A DNA stretch of 64,000 nucleotides from Batillaria attramentaria (GCA_018292915.2 JACVVK020000541.1:331989-395988); one strand, 5' to 3'; shown: positions 36,578 to 51,225, counted from the first letter of the stretch. A program made the numbers and translations. The notes: generated by a model from the sequence alone, not told the origin.

Positions 36578-39500
36578 TGAGAGAGAGAGAATTAAACAGT
36601 ACAAGTAATACTAAAATATAAATAAATACGGTTGGTGTGCCCATTTATGCATTTTTGTTTGCAGTACAACAGACCTAGTTGTATATGAATATACAATGTA
36701 TACCATCCGCCAAACATAAAAAGTCTTAAATGAAATCGGGACAACATTCGCCGGTCAGGAATCTGATGTCTGACCATTCGTTGTGTCTGGTCTGACCAAC
36801 TCAAAGGACAACCAAAAGCCTAATTTACAAAGATCCTCATCCACTCACCAAACATGTTTCGACTGTCTTATCAGCAGTCCCAAGGCACATACATGAATGC
36901 TTTTTAGAAATATACAACAACAGAGGAAAAACCAAAGATCATCAATACAATTTTATTGATCATCTTCAGCAAACTGGATCATTTCGCTCCAAAGGAAAAA
37001 ACATTTGAAAACAAGTGCCAACTAATACAAACGTGATGCGATGCGCATGGTGCCATTGACGTCAAGAGTCTGACAATGTGAAGTGGCAACATTTTCAGTT
37101 TGAACCATGTTTCTGTTTTTCCCGCTCACGCTGGCAAACATGTAATGCTCTTGACAGCCAATGTTGGTACAGTACAGGGACAAAACAAGGAGGAACGGCC
37201 CCGTCCTACAAAGTTGTTTCTCCAAACTTCATTTTATTTTGTCTGTTTTGTTGTTATTGTTGCTGGTTCTCCCCTCTCCAAGTTCTACCAATGACACTAG
37301 ATCCTCTACGACCTCGACCGATTAGCCACGTGACTGGGGGTGGGGCCGGGTGGGGGAAGAAAGAGAGAGAGAGGGTGGGTGGGTGGGTGTTTAGGAGTTT
37401 TACGTCCTTTTCCCCCACATAAGGGTGATATCAAAGACGGGGCAACGAGAAAAAGGCCAGCACAAATATTTGGCCTCAGCGGCCGGGATTCGAATTCTCG
37501 GCCCAAGCATTGAAAGTCCAACGCTCTACTATTCGGCCACCCTGGCTCCCCAGAGAGAGAGAGAGAGAGGTCAGTTCCGTGAACTAAACATTTGACGTCA
37601 GCCTCAGGCATGTCGTCATACAGAGAGAGAGAGAGATGACGTCAATTCCGTGAACTAAACTTTTGACGTCAGCCTCTAGCCCTGAGATCGTCTGAGGAAG
37701 CTTGTTCATGTCTTGTGATTTCCCTGTTGGCTTTGTGACTTCTCCGACTGAATTATTTTTCACATGAAATCTGGAAGATCCAGACCGCTGATGAAATGTC
37801 GGAAGCAGTGACGATACTTGCAGATTTTGTCTGTGAGGATTGTGCACTGTGAGGATGCTTGTTCAGTCTTGTGATTTCCCTGTTGGCTTTGTGACTTCTC
37901 CGACTGAATTATTTTTCACATGAAATCTGGAAGATGTAGAGGGCTGATGAAATGTCGGAAGCAGTGACGATACTTGCAGATTTTGTCTGTGAACCAAACA
38001 TTTGACGTCAGCCTCACGCTGCTCGTCTGACAGATGATACTTCTTCATATCTTGTGATTTCCTTGTTGCTTTAGTGACTTCCGTGACTGAATTAATTTTG
38101 ACATAAAATCTGGAAGATCTAGAGAGCTGATGAAACGTGGACTTAAGTGCCTTGGATTGTACTTACGAAATTGCAAAAATTGGAACTTTTTTGACCGGCG
38201 CTTCTCGAAGAAACGTTAAAAAAAATGTGTTTATCTAAAAGCTCTGTTATTCTTAATACTAAAGCTATAACAGTGCAGTAGTTCATGTCATATGTGCAGT
38301 TGGCACAAGTGACAAAAATACCGGAATGATGAGTAACTTGAAGTAGTCTTTTCATAGATATTTGGCCTTATATGCAAACCACCCCTACCTCGGAAATATT
38401 TTTCTTACACAAAACCTGTCAGAGCTACAGAGCTGTGCTACGAAAACAGGCAGTATAATTGGATGATCTTCCCAATTTCAGAAAATGAAGCCATTTGAAC
38501 AATTTTTTCGAAAAAATTCGTAACATGACCGATTTTTAAAAATCGGCGATAACTCTTCTGAAAATGCGGCAAGCTAAAAATCGTGAAAGGTAGCTCTATA
38601 GAAGGTGAATTCCCATTTTATCTCAAAGTAAAAAGGCCTCCAGCGAGGTGGTTTAGGAGATAGCCATCATTACATCCGTCCGCACAGACACACACACGTC
38701 TCACAACTCCCGCCAAAAAGAAAGCAGCAGCATAGTGTGCACGCCAAGTGTCTATGACGCAGATTTCGTTACGTCACTGTGTGCGTGAAAGTATTTATTG
38801 TGTGGAGAAACGTCACAGTCTTGTTTTGTATCACTGAAACTTGCTGCTGCGCGTAGCAAAATCTGCCCCGTCTCATAAAGTTGTTTCTCTATAGAGAAAC
38901 AACTTAAAACAAGGAGGAACGGCCCCGTCCTACAAAGTTGTTTCTCCAAACTTCATTTTATTTTGTCATTTTTTCTGTTATTGTTGCCGGTTCTCCCCTC
39001 TCCAATGACACTAATCCTCTACGACCTCGACCGATTAGCCACGTGACTGGGGGTGAAGCCGGGTGGGGGAAGAAGGGAGAGAGACAGAGAGAGAGAGAGA
39101 GGCAGAGAGAGAGGGTGGGTGGGTGGGTGTTTAGGAGTTTAACATCCTTTTTCCCCCACATAAGGGTGATATCAAAGACGGGGCAACGAGAAAAAGGCCA
39201 GCACAAATATTTGGCCCCAGCGGCCGGGATTCGAACTCTCGGCCCAAGCATTGAAAGTCCAACGCTCTACCATTCGGCCCCACTGGCTCCCCAGAGAGAG
39301 AGAGAGAGAGACGTCAGTTCCGTGAACTAAACATTTGACGTCAACCTCAGGCAGGTCGTCATACAGAGAGAGAGAGAGAGAGAGATGACGTCAATTCCGT
39401 GAAGTAAATTTTTGACGTCAGCCTCTAGCACTGTGAGGATGCTTGTTCAGTCTTGTGATTTCCCTGTTGTGGTCCAGTAAAATTGGCTCAGCAGCTTAAA

Positions 39501-42500
39501 CAAATTGCTTCAAAGCTAAAACCTGCTGATTCTTATTCTAGATGGAATTCTTATACTTACAAAAAAACTTTACCAAAATCGGCTGGGGCAAAGTTTTATA
39601 AAAGTGACCGTTTATCTTGCCATTTTCCCTATATGAGCCCTATAAATGGGCTTTTGAGGGTGTGCACAAAGTATGCTCGTTTGCGGGTACAGAAATGCGC
39701 AGAATTCCGGTCTAAACACTGTTATTGTTAGACAAGACATGCATTGTTGACATACAGAAATTTCATACCACTCAGAATGATGCTTCCTGGATAATTGCGG
39801 CCATCAGTTTGGCCGTTGAGATAAAGGGCCCTTTAAACCGACTGCATTTGATGCTTGTGCACTTGGCAGGTCACTGCAGGTGACATGTATCGCGGAAAAC
39901 ATTTACGAACATTGAACAATTTAGCCAGGAAACGCTTCTTTGGTGTTGTGAAGTTCCCTTATCACCGAATGTGCAGGTAAGTATGGAATATGATATCCAA
40001 GTGAGCACTTTTTTCGGTAGCGATATTTTGGGGGTGTACTTATTAAAGTAGTTGCTGCGTTGTGAGTAGTGAACGGTTTTTCTCAAAGAGCCGTGCACAC
40101 TCAAGAATGGTATCCCAGTTGTGTCATATCAAAAGTTCATTGAAATCTCTATTGTACTTTTGTCAAAAACAGCCATCGAAAGTGCAACTTGTTTAATAAT
40201 GGCTGAGTACGCGTAATGATGGGAGTAGGGACACTTGATCGGTTGCTGTGATAAGGTGTATCCGCGAAAACAAGTATAATGTGATGCAAATATTCGGGCA
40301 CATGCTCGGTGTTTCAGAATCATCTTCCGGAACTTGTATGAGAGATTCATTGTTTATAGATGGCCGTTAATTGAAGCTATCAGTTCCCTATATGGGCTGA
40401 AAGCGGTGCTTACCAAAGAGCCTGCCATAATTGTTACAGTTGATTCAATTTCTTTTTATACATTTGTCTTGGTGGAAAAGACAATGACTAGTCGTATGAA
40501 GAAATATCCGTGAATCTAAACAAGGACGTCTTCTTTACAGCGCTCATTATTTTTACCCATTTTTTCCATTTCCTTCATTACATGCTGCGTGGGGGGTAGG
40601 TTTATATTTTGCTGCTAGCAGCCACCAGTTTTAACTTGTCATTGTTTTACATACTGAGAAAAGTAGAGTGATCCCAGAAGAAGGAAAACGTGCATCCCAC
40701 ATCAAATTTCATGAACTCTTCACTGCTTGAAATAGGTGACTTAAAATACCTTTTTCTTATTAAACAGAGCATTAACCACTACGGGGGTAGGTTACCAAGT
40801 AAGCCTGATATGACGGCCACAGTGTACACAGCGTATTTTGTTATTTACCAACTTTTAGAGGAGAGGCTTGGCACTTACGTGTTACTAGCCCATCCACTAT
40901 GGCCCTTTGGTTGTGAGTGGTAATGAGGGGAATCCATATTGTGGTTGGGTACAAAAATTGACTATACACAGCAAAGATTACAAATGACGCCGCTGCAGCA
41001 GGTATTGTGCACACACTTCAAGTTTGACTACTGGATATGTTAGGCCAAACGCCCTGCGGTGGTCCAACGAAATGACAACAGATTTGCCTGTAGCGGCTCT
41101 CGGTTATCAAATCTTCCTTTTTCCATATAGACGCCAATTCTCTTACTGATGGGGACCGGGCTGACATATTACGCTGCTGCAGCTGCTACGCTTGACAGAT
41201 CATGTGCAGACGCACATCATGCTTTAAAGAAATGGTCCAGCATCCCTAAAATACTATTTTAAGTGTACCTTTTTGCCTCAAATTTAAACGCACTCAGAAA
41301 ATGTCGGACATTTTCATTAATTCCTGTTTTGAGGTACAGGTACAGAAATTAGACAAACTTAATATGAAACTTCAAGTAAAATAATATTACGCGAATGCAA
41401 ACATTAAAAAAATAGACATAAAAGAAAATCTGTGAAATCTCTTTTATTTTCAACGTGTTTTTCCTTGGGAACAAACGCCGTTATTTTGCCTTTTTTGGGA
41501 CATTCTCAAATTTACGGATGAAAAATACTGGCATATATTACTGGCAAAGTGTGATGGAAATTATGTAGAACACAACCTCAAGTGTACAGTGGTAAGTGGC
41601 TGAATTCATTTCAAGTAGTATGACGTATGTTAATCACACGGCAAACATGTCTACAAGGTCAAGGTCATCGGTTTGTCTGTTTACTCCCAAACATTTTTTT
41701 TCATCGCTCTGTTAGAATAAGCAAAAGAACAAGCAGTCACAAGCACCAGGCAAAACAAAATTAGCACAAACGATGTTCGTATGAGAAGATTTCTTGTGTA
41801 CACCTTTGGTGACCTTGACCTTGGGAGTAAAGGTCATAGAGACTGGGTGAAAATTTTGTAAATACAACTTTAACAAAAGCATAATATTTGACCAATATGC
41901 ATTGATAAGAATGCCTTTCTGGTGACCTCTAGTAAAGGTCAAGGTCACGCTGAAGATTTTGCTGTCATATTTTTATTCTGAGGATGCTGTGAACTCATCA
42001 AATCACGGGGACAAAAGTGAGCAGCACCAAAATGCTTATTCTGAGCGATGAAGTAAAATGTTTTGGAGTAAATAGACAAACCAGTGACCTTGACCTTGAA
42101 AACATGTTTGCCGTGTGATTAACATACCTCATAACAATTGAAATGAATTCAGTCACATACTACTATAGGCTTGAGGTTGTGCTCTACATAATTTCCATGC
42201 ACTTTGCTAGTACTGAACTGCATTCCTAAATGTGAAAATGTCCACAAAAAAAAGGCCAACTTAACGGCGTTTGTTCCGAAGGAAAAACAAACAAAAATAA
42301 AATTAAATAAAATTAAAAATAAAAGGGATTTCCCAGATTTTCTTTGGCGTCTATTGTTTTGTATTGGCATTTGCGAAATGTTATTTTACTTGAAGCTTAA
42401 ATCAATTTTGTCTGATTTCTTTACCTGTACCTGAAAAACAGGAATTAATGAAAAAGTCCGACATTTTCTTAGTGCGATACAATTTTAAGCGGATGGGTAT

Positions 42501-44701
42501 CTTTAAAATAATATTTTTGTGATGCTAGACCATTTCCCTAAATCATGATGTACGTCTGCACATGATCTTTCAAGCGTAGCAGCTGCAGCAGCATAATATG
42601 TCAGCCCGGTCCCCATTAGTGAGTGAATGGGCGTCTATATGTAAAATGGACATTTTGTTATCCTCGGGCTGCTACAGGTAAATCCTTCCAGAACCTGGCA
42701 GATGTATTTGAAAAACAAAGCACCCATGAAGAAATCAGAGAAGCAGGAGAAAGAGCTATCGTGGAGTTGTATGGCGGCACAGCTGATGACAGTCTTGGTC
42801 ACCTCAGATATGTCAACTACATGCATTTCTGCAAAATACGCCCATCCAAGTTCCCTCCCTCCATCTTCATCATCAGCAAAATTCCACTGTTTCCGCGCAT
42901 ACCACCAGGTGCAAGTATGGAAACATCTTGATCAACATCTGCAACTGAACCCACAAGAACGGGGCTGGGTGGTTAAAAAAGGCATGCTGTTGCCTGTCCC
43001 AAGTGATATGCCTGCTGCACCGGAGGATCTGCTCCATGTAATCCGCTGCAACTGTAAAGGAAATTGTTCCACATCACAGTGTGCATGACGGAAACATGGA
43101 CTGGTGTGTACAGCAGCATGCGGTCATTGTCGGGGAGAGAGCTGTGTAAATTCTGCGCCCTGGAAGCAAGACGGTGAAGAAGATGATGATGACGATGACA
43201 AAGAGCTCTGCTGAGGCTAGAACAGATGTGCAAGAATCCACGACTACTATTCTGTTGCCTCTATAAAGTTTTGCAAAGCACTGTTTGACTGGTACATCAA
43301 TTGAAAGAGGCACGGAATGTACCAGCATGTATGAAAGCAGTCTGGTGTAACTGAGTGTACTTTGAATAGGAATCACCGGACGGTAGTGAGGTTGGGGGGT
43401 GGGAAGGGTAATGAGTCAGAACAATCTTGAAAAGTATGTTTTGAATCCATGAAAAGATTGTTTTGTATGCTTAATACATGGCAGAATCAGACTGCATTCA
43501 GTATTTTGATGTTGTACATTTCATGTTGAAGAAAAGTTAAGTGAATGTGCGGCGAAAGTTCAAATCATCTGTGATAATTTACGAATTTTCTTGCTGCATT
43601 ATCATTTTGTTACATTTCTACTTCTTTTTTTCTTGTCAAAAGTTAATAGCAAACTAGTATGATGCTCATTTTTATTTTTAGACCATAACTGTGGTAAATA
43701 TTTGCCACAGGTGGTCAAAACAGTCAGTTCATACTTTCGTCCAATTTCAACTCCGCTGCCATTTTTAAGACCCAAAAAAACAAATTTTGCCCCAGCCGAA
43801 TTTGGTAAAGTTTTGGTATGTGTAAGAAAAATACTTAAACAACTCAAAACATTTGAGTTTGAATTTGAAGCAATTTGTTTAAGGTTTAACAATGCCTCGC
43901 CCGGAAATTGACTGGATCAGTTGGCTTTGTGACTTCTCCGACTGAATTATTTTTCACATGAAATCTGGAAGATCTAGAGGGCTGATGAAATGTCGGAAGC
44001 AGTGGCGATACTTGCAGATTTTGTCTGTGAACCAAACATTCGACGTCAGCCTCACGCTGCTCGTCTGACAGATGATACTTCTACATATCTTGTGATTTCC
44101 TTGTTGCTTTTGTGACTTCCGTGACTGAATTAATTTTTACATAAAATCTGGAAGATCTGATGAAACGTGGACTTAAGTGCCTTGGATTGTACTTACGAAA
44201 TTGCAAAATTGGAACTTTTTTGACCGGCGCTTCTCGCAGAAACGTGAAAAATGTGTTTATCTAAAAGCTCTGCTATTCTTAATACTAAAGCTATAATAGT
44301 GCAGTAGTTCATGTCATATGTGCAGTTGGCACAAGTGACAAAAATACCGGAATGATGAGTAACTTGAAGTAGTCTTTTCATAGATATTTGGCCTTATATG
44401 CAAACTACCCCTACCTCGGAAATATTTTTCTTACACAAAACCTGTCAGAGCTACAGAGCTGTGCTACGAAAACAGGCAGTATAATTGGATGATCTTCCCA
44501 ATTTCAGAAAATGAAACCATTTGAACATTTTTTTCGAAAAAACTCGTGACATGACCGATTTTTTAAAATCGGCGATAACTCTTTTGAAAATGCAGTAGGC
44601 TAAAAATAGTGAAAGGTAGGTCTGGAGAAGGTAAATTCCCATTTTATCTCAAAGTAAAAAGGCCTCCAACGAGGTGGTGTACGAGATAACCATGATTACA
44701 T

Positions 44702-44753
<52 letters not shown>

Positions 44754-46670
44754 ACACACGTCTCACAACTCCCGCCAAAAAGAACGAAGCAGCATAGTGT
44801 GCACGTCAAGTGTCTATGACGCAGATTTCGTTACGTCACTGTGTGCGTGAAAGTATGTATTGTGTGGAGAAACGTCACAGTCTTGTTTTGTATCACTGAA
44901 ACTTGCAGCTGCGCGTAGCAAAATCTGCCCCGTCTCATATAGAGAAACAACTTAAAAAGATGAGAGTCTTGATTTGTATGGGATGGACTTAAATCAAAGA
45001 CCTTGGAATCAGAAAGACGCGTCACTCCTGCCCCTAGACTCCAGAGTGCAGTCCCTTTTCGGCGGGGCGTGAAAATGTGACTGCTTACACCCAGCGCCAT
45101 TTTCAAAAATGGCGAATTTTTTTTAGAAAAGCGAAGACTTGTGTGTCATATGATTCGATTTGAAACGAAGTCTTGAATATCCGACCACTTTTCGTTTGGG
45201 CAAAATCTTTGCCAGCGGACAATTATTGTTGCGCTTTGGTGGCACTGTTTACGTGGTACACTGATCCAACAGGATGTGAGTAAACGGCAAGGGGGTTGCA
45301 CTCTGACAGGCCAAGGTGTGGCACTCTACAGGAAAGTATCATTGCACGGTGCAGACGATCACGTACCTGCCTTGTGGTGGAATAAGAGACGATTACAAAA
45401 GCATACACACCCGTGCTCTAGGACTGAATGTAATAATAGATCTGTCCATTCAGACAGAGACATGTTATGTATTTCTCTGATTCAGAAACACGCCTACTTT
45501 CACTCTGAAGACAGCCTGCCATCACTTGCGCCATTGAGGATGCCTCTGGGTTCAAAGCTGGTCAAGGATGACATAGAGTGGGTGAATCACTCTCTGGGGC
45601 ACAGAGTCTTTCAGTGGAAAGTACCTCTGTGCACGGTGGGGAAATGGCGCTCACTGCGCTACCGTGACGGGCCTAAATTGTCTCGGTGCTCTCAAACACA
45701 AGGTCGCGCACTATGTCATCCTTGACCAGCTTTGAACCCAGAGGGATCCTCAGTGGCGCAAGTGGTGGCAGGCTGTCTTCAGAGTGAAAGTTGGCGTTTT
45801 TCTGAATCAGAGACATACATAACATGTTTCTGTCTGAATAGTGCGCGACCTTGTGTTTGAGAGCACCGAGACAATTTAGGCCCGTCACGGTAGCGCAGTG
45901 AGCGCCATTTCCCCACTGTGCACAGAGGTAATTTCCACTGAAAGACTCTGTGCCCCAGAGAGTGTCGTAACAGAGACATATAGCGGGACAACGCGAAGAG
46001 TTGTCTGCCCGCATTAGCGCGCATCCTAGATCTGGCCCCTATAGTGAAGGCATGGCGGAAAGTGGAAAGTGATCACAAAAGCCGGGCTTGCAATTGTGTT
46101 CTGCGCCGAACTGTTCAAATAACAGACAAATATAAACGGGGAAACACTTCTTTTGGTATTCCTGTTGAAAAAAAACACCCTTTTTTTTTCGCTTTCTTGT
46201 AAAAAAAAAAAAAGACCTCAAGTGGTACGTGTGAATGCAGTGTAAACAAACAGTAAACACACGCGGCTGACGCAGATACAGCGGTGTTGGGGTTTTTTTT
46301 TCCGGACAACTTTACAAATCACGGTGACTTAAACTGTGGTAGCGGCTAGCTGCATCTAAATTCACCACACACACACACACACACACACACAGAGTTGTCA
46401 CTCATACGGCGGCAGGTACGTTCATCGGCACTTTTTCCAGTTCACATACTGTTGGGGAGAAATCTGTAGGTATGTAAAGAACTCTTTTCTTAAAAATCAA
46501 GAGGTTTGCATGCAGTGTAAACAAACAGCAGTAAACACACGTGGCAGGCGCAGACATCAGGTTTTGGTGTTGTTGTTTGTTGTTTTGTTGGCGGTGGTGT
46601 TTTTTGTTTTTTTTAACTTCACAAATAACGTTGACTTGAACTATGCTAGCGGCAAGTTGCACTGATCCAC

Positions 46671-46706
<36 letters not shown>

Positions 46707-49700
46707 GCACGCACGCACGCACAAAACAAAATTATCTGGCTCAACTTCATTCTAACCTCCCAACACACAGCTCTTCACACACACACACACACAGAACAAA
46801 ATCATCCGGCTGTACTTCATTCTAACCATTGTAAAACCATATCACAACATAGATTCTGCTGGATCGTCGGTCGCAGATATGATTATTGCTGAGTGAGCAA
46901 GAAGTATTCAGCGGATGCGTCCATCTTTGGATCTCTCGCACAGCTATTCGATCTTTCTGTGTTCCGTACTAGTTTTACTTGAACACATGGAACGAAATGC
47001 ACTACGTAGCCTACGTACAGCAGTGAAAGCCAAACTAGATCTTTCGTTCGTTCTCCGGAACTTTGAAAATACTTTGTTTTCGATAGGCCTAACACACATG
47101 CGAAATGTATGGGGGAGACCACCTGTCAGTCGCTGACATCTTCGTTTTTGTTTATTTTGTTAAAATGTTTTACGGCGGCCGCTAGTGTAGGGTTGGGTCA
47201 AACAAACAGAGACTTTTTACAAGCATGCGGATTCTATACTAAATATACGGCCAGTCACACGTCGTGGATGCGGCGATTTTGGGTTTCACGTGTGATGCTG
47301 TGTGTTAGGTTTGGGAGAAAACATAATCATGGCCGGCTTCAACTTCGATACCGATCTTGGCTCCAACTTCGATATCGTGGGCATACCTACCTCTTTTTTT
47401 CCAGGGGGAATCTGAAGAAAGGTTTTCCCGTTCCTGGTGTCCGCTTCTGATAGCAATTCGGCGCAGCACACCACTGCACGCCCGAATTTTTCGGTGGTTT
47501 CTGGCTTTCTGCCATACTGTCATTACTGCGTAGATCTGCGGGATGCGCCGCGCAGACAACTCTTACGCGTTGTCCCTCAAAGGGAGGTAAGTGAACTATC
47601 TTTATGTTTCCAAGATCTTTGCTTAAATCATCTGTTCAGATTCAATGTTTCCCATTACTGTTTTGCGTTTGATTATGCATGCTAGTTTACACCGACCTTG
47701 TCCCTGGAAAGCAAAACTGCACGTACAATTTTACACACTGGATTATGTGACAGTGATTGTGTAAAGTTTAAAAAGTACAGCAGCTGTGTAATAGTGCTTG
47801 CCGTATTTTACCCTCAGCCCCCTTTTTTCCTTTTATTCTTTCTTCTCCCTACCATCCTGATCCTTCCACGTGAATATGCTTGTCGGCTCACAGTCTAGAT
47901 CTAGAGAGACATAACATAAACACTCACACATCAGTGATCACATCAAATCAGTGGTAATCAGAAATTTTGTTCAGTCATCAAAGAAAAATCTCGTGTGTTT
48001 GTGTAGATCTTTCTGCTATGCGGTTGGGAGGGATCAGCATGCCGGCCTGTCAGATTCGAGGGATCTTGAACTGACTTACGTTTTAGTTGAAAAATCTTTT
48101 CGCTGAGTGAATTTTCTGATTAAGAAAAGCTTGTAGAAAGCAGTACAGGACCTGTGAGATTTTTCAGCCAACTGTTTTTGAGACTGACAAAGAGACATTA
48201 CATCCATTCCTGGTATTCTGTCAGCTTTTGTCTGATCTGCCCACCTTTAGAAATCTCCGACTTTTCCCGCGGTTTCTATTCAGACACGCATGCGCCGACA
48301 CCTTGCAAATGGCCGCCAAGCAGACGAACCTCAGCTCGCAGTGTTAGAGTTGGGCATTTTCCACTAAGACAATCATGCACGGTAGCTTGTAAGGCCAAAG
48401 TGTATATTTTCATGGAGCGTTATTCAGCGTCACTTGTATCCTATCATTAATTAAATATTGGTCCAGCCACCACAGAGATATTAATGTGTTAAATTTTTTC
48501 CTATGCGAAGAGCCCTGCCCCTCGATTACTGAGAGGGGAAGCCCGGCCTAGGTCTGAGGATGCTTGTTCATGTCTTGTGATTTCCCTGTTGGCTTTGTGA
48601 CTTCTCCGACTGAATTATTTTTCACATGAAATCTGGAAGATCTAGAGGACTGATGAAATGTCGGAAGCAGTGACGATACTTGCAGATTTTGTCTGTGAAC
48701 CAAACATTTGACGTCAGTCTCACGCTGCTCGTCTGACAGATGATACTTCTTCATATCTTGTGATTTCCTTGTTGCTTTTGTGACTTCCGTGACTGAATTA
48801 ATTTTGACATAAAATCTGGAAGATCTAGAGAGCTGATGAAACGTGGACTTAAGTGCCTTGGATTGTACTTACGAAATTGCATAATTGGAACTTTTTTGAC
48901 CGGCGCTTCTCGCAGAAACGTGAAAAATTTGTTTATCTAAAAGCTCTGCTATTCTTAATACTAAAGCTATAATAGTGCAGTAGTTCATGTTGGCACATGT
49001 GACAGAAATACCGGAATGATGAGTAATTTGAAGCAGTCGTTTCATAGATATTTGGCCTTATATGCAAACCACGCCTACCTCGGAAATATTTTTCTTACAC
49101 AAAACCTGTCAGAGCTACAGAGCTGTGCTACGAAAACAGGCAGTATAACTGGATGATCTTCCCAATTTCAGAAAATGAAGCCATTTGAACATTTCTTTCG
49201 AAAAAATTCGTGACATGACTGATTTTTTCAAATCGGCGATAACTGTTCTCAAAATGCGGCAAGCTAAAAATCGTGAAAGGTAGCTCTATAGAAGGTGAAT
49301 TCCCATTTTATCTCAAAGTAAAAAGGCCTCCAGCGAGGTGGTTTAGGAGATAGCCATCATTACATCCGTCCGCACAGACACACACACGTCTCACAACTCC
49401 CGCCAAAAAGAAAGCAGCAGCATAGTGTGCACGCCAAGTGTCTATGACGCAGATTTCGTTACGTCGCAGGCTAAAAATCGTGAAAAATATCTCTGGAGAA
49501 TATGACTGCCCATTTTATCTCAAAGTAAAAAGCCGTCCGGCGAGGTGGTTTAGGAGATAGCCATCATTACATCCGTCCACACACACGTCAACTCCCGCCA
49601 AAAAGAACGCAGCAGCAAAGTGTGCACGTAAGGTGTCTATGACGCAGATTTCGTTACGTCACTGTGTGCGTGAAAGTAAGTATTGTGTGGAGAAACGTCA

Positions 49701-51163
49701 CAGTCTTGTTTTGTATCACTGAAACTTGCTGCTGCGCGTAGCAAAATCTGCCCCGTCTCATAAAGTTGTTTCTCTATAGAGAAACAACTTAACAACGACC
49801 ACGACTGTGACGACAGCAGGTCACTGAATGGAAACAACATATTGGGCTGGTGGCCATCTTGTTTGCAGATGTGGTAAGGGTGCTTCTTGACACTTTCGGT
49901 CGCAAGGAAACGCTGCCGTAGCCTCAATAAGATTGATTTGGACAGAACCAATGCCCCAAAGGATCTTCATGGGCTGCAACGCCATCTTGAGACCACACAA
50001 ACGCCCTTCCTCTACGTAAACCCCCCCCCCCCCCCCCTCTTCTAGGATTTACAACTCAGCTAACAGGCATAATGTTGCCATGTCATATTGTGCCACCCTG
50101 CCAGCAAAGACCGTAGATAATAAGACAGGGAACTCGCCGCAAAACGCGAGGATAGGTAGGAGTTACGTCCCTTCCGTTGATCCTGCTCATCTCGAGCATG
50201 GCTACAGACAGAAAGGGGCAAGGTGGCGAATTCTGCTGCGCCATGGGCTGCAACAATGCACGTTTGAAGAAATCCGGTGCCAACAAGGCATTTTTCCAGT
50301 TCCCGAGGGGGAGAGAAAAGTAAGCTGAACATAATTTGTATCATTGCTAGGAAGAAATAGGCGAAAATGGTTCGCTATAGCCCTGGACCTGCAGATTTTT
50401 AGATCTAAGATCATCCCCGAGTTCGTATCATATTTCTAATTCTACAAGGAGCACGTGGTCTCACAGTGTAGGCAGGAGAGAATATTGCAATGTGGTATAG
50501 GTTCTGGTGGCCAATATCAAGTTTTTCAGAAAATGTTTGACACGCAGTGCCCATGCATATCGGCGTACAGGCCAAGTACTTGTATGACTGCTTGATATTT
50601 ACACAAACGGTTGTTAAGATATTGGGTACTACATCAACAGGTGCATGAAATGGGTGCAGAACACCAGACGGGAAGATCTGCTGGGGAAGCAGCCAGATGA
50701 GCTGATTAAAGTACACTTGAGATTCCACTTTACCCAGTGGCCACACTGCTCCATATGGCCAAAAGAATCTGCTGTGCATGGTTACAATTTAAGGACAACT
50801 GAAATATCAGGATTCCTTTTATGCTTGTATTACTACCTGCCAAAAGAGGAATTTTTTTTTTTTTTACTTCTTCTGTGGAAGTCTTTCTGGTGTGCACTCC
50901 TTTGTTGGCTTTCTCACTGTATGGGGTGTATTTTTGGGAAGAGCAAATGCAGTTTTCACTGCGTTCCAGGTCAGCCTTCTCCATTCTGTTACAACTGTGA
51001 ACTGCGAGTCCTTTTTTGGGGGGGGGCGGAGGGGGGGGGGGGGGGCAGGTTATACTGTTAGAAACTCATGACTCATTTGGAGACTCTTTTGAAGTTGTGA
51101 ATACTCTGCCATCATATACATGTATAAATAAACGTGGAAATGTTAGCGGTTCTTCCTCTTGCA

Positions 51164-51225
<62 letters not shown>

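Larger units (their letters stand above)
39470..43919 (+). mobile_element. 4.45-kb DNA transposon (CXC-tail protein) inserted in C6
   Basis: Ends are TGGTCCAGTAAAATTGG on the left and TGATCCAGTCAATTTCC on the right (reverse complement). Further inverted matches include TTAAACAAATTGCTTCAAA and AAACTTTACCAAA..CGGCTGGGGCAAA, so the imperfect inverted ends reach about 150 bp. The target duplication is GTTG (39466-39469, 43920-43923); intact C copies show the single site CCCTGTTGGCTTT. The cargo is a spliced-looking gene ending in a CXC domain. A 4-bp duplication plus a Cys-rich C-terminus brings Academ-like elements to mind; this is a hypothesis only. Confidence 0.75.
44995..47621. mobile_element. 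D2: P-like THAP transposon with 7-bp target duplication
   Basis: The same inverted ends as D1 (CAAAGACCTTGGAATCAG / CAAAGATCTTGG). Flanked by CTTAAAT at 44988-44994 and 47622-47628. It carries a rearranged B element at the same internal site as D1, a broken THAP exon on plus (46052) and an intact THAP exon on minus near the right end (47391-47515). A 320-bp stretch (47205-47525) is missing from D1. Confidence 0.75.
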
